Both the position numbers and the translations under genes were made by a program. The notes under the pieces are model-generated. The model saw only the letters and a list, made by a program, of their open reading frames with translations. It made no database searches and had not been told where the DNA came from. Source: Caproicibacterium sp. BJN0003 (GTDB lineage: Bacteria > Bacillota > Clostridia > Oscillospirales > Acutalibacteraceae). Taken from it: a stretch of DNA of 64,000 nucleotides. Of this stretch, positions 63,475-64,000 are shown piece after piece (position 1 is the stretch's first letter; each line of letters opens with the position of its first letter). The stretch covers positions 2,108,001 through 2,172,000 of the forward strand of contig NZ_CP111108.1 of the NCBI RefSeq assembly GCF_026314295.1, given 5' to 3'.

Positions 63475-64000
63475 ATTTATATTCTTCAGAATAAGCATAA
63501 GGCTTGTCTTTTTGATTGACATTCGTAACGACTACTCCGAGCAGATTTCCCTGAATATTCCGAATGCTGTTAATCGCTTTTTGAAGCTCAGCATACCGAG
63601 TCTGTTTCTGGCGTGCAACCAAAACTGCACCAGCTGCGTAATTAATACACATAAGTCCATCTGCTACCACATTGATTGGCGGCGTATCTACAAATACATA
63701 ATCATAGGACTGGGACAAAGCATCCAAAAGCCGTACCATGCTTTCCGAGCTAAGAAGTTCTGAAGGATTCGGCGGAATCGGTCCAGCAGTAATCATATCC
63801 AAGTTTGGAAATACATCCCGATACATACTGTCTTCCATGCTCTCAAGTCCACACAAATATTTTGAAAGACCCTTTGCATTACTAAGACGCACAAATCTGT
63901 GCAGAGTTGGTTTTCTCATATCGGCATCAACAATCACCACGTGTGCACCAAGCTGCGCTGTTGTAATTCCCAAATTTATACAGGTAGTTGATTTCCCCGC
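63455..64000 (-). CDS. cpsD: CpsD/CapB-type BY-kinase, 5' end outside window
   Basis: Partial: the frame is open to the window edge and its first visible residues are AGKSTTCINLG, the end of a Walker A motif. VIVDADMRKPTLH is Walker A', FVDTPP is Walker B. The C terminus YSEEYKYEYKNK is the tyrosine cluster used for autophosphorylation in this family. The membrane-adaptor partner (CpsC) must lie to the right. Confidence 0.92.
   Translation of the reverse strand, partial: AGKSTTCINLGITTAQLGAHVVIVDADMRKPTLHRFVRLSNAKGLSKYLCGLESMEDSMYRDVFPNLDMITAGPIPPNPSELLSSESMVRLLDALSQSYDYVFVDTPPINVVADGLMCINYAAGAVLVARQKQTRYAELQKAINSIRNIQGNLLGVVVTNVNQKDKPYAYSEEYKYEYKNK

Noticed and set aside
1-64000. CRISPR array, insertion sequence, prophage or toxin-antitoxin module
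   Set aside because: No regularly spaced repeats, transposase, integrase or phage structural genes were seen anywhere in the window.

Overview
The window looks like a chromosomal segment of an anaerobic, low-to-mid GC Bacillota (class Clostridia, probably Oscillospiraceae/Ruminococcaceae; the family is inferred from gene content only). Pointers are strong AGGAGG-type ribosome sites, sigma-A promoters, a CIRCE operator, a glycyl-radical dehydratase, an [FeFe]-hydrogenase of the C. pasteurianus CpI layout, class-B/D-like sortase and ThrE/POT transporters. No rRNA, IS element, prophage or CRISPR array is visible; there is one tRNA (Val-GAC).

Layout. 1-3104: 3' part of a PAS/GGDEF/EAL c-di-GMP protein. 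3159-10001: a consensus promoter, a highly structured RNA of about 385 nt ending in an intrinsic terminator, then a six-gene polyamine operon (speD, arginine decarboxylase, speE, agmatinase, carboxynorspermidine dehydrogenase and decarboxylase) that encodes two routes to spermidine. 10042-14017: YeiH-type transporter with divergent LysR regulator, and a lipoprotein gamma-glutamyltransferase. 14236-18022: cyclophilin, a deoC-cdd-pdp nucleoside salvage operon, and a CIRCE-controlled Hsp20. 18168-21858: znuABC with a Zur-like palindrome, a patatin-like lipase, and tRNA-Val.

22138-34902: a locus for proline/hydroxyproline peptides. It holds an XRE-cupin regulator, a HypD-like glycyl-radical enzyme and its activase, P5C dehydrogenase, an Xaa-Pro peptidase, an amidohydrolase-family peptidase, a POT-family peptide importer, a split ThrE-type exporter and P5C reductase. 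Together these can import X-Pro/X-Hyp peptides, cleave them, dehydrate hydroxyproline to P5C, and oxidise P5C to glutamate or reduce it to proline. 35255-41544: a HAD phosphatase and an ABC-2 exporter with a MalT/LuxR-type regulator.

41677-55501: eleven leftward genes that look like an Amadori-product (glycated amino acid) utilisation locus: Dpp-type ABC importer, FrlD-like kinase, FrlB-like deglycase, FrlR-like GntR regulator, plus a hydantoinase/5-oxoprolinase pair (hyuA/hyuB) and a cytoplasmic sialidase-fold protein that are not part of the classical frl set. 55777-64000: Ogt, a small conserved protein, a two-gene [FeFe]-hydrogenase whose partner fuses a NuoF-type iron-sulfur segment to a GltD-like flavoprotein, a three-gene sortase/substrate/membrane protein operon, and the start of a capsule-type CpsB/CpsD phosphoregulatory pair that runs off the window.
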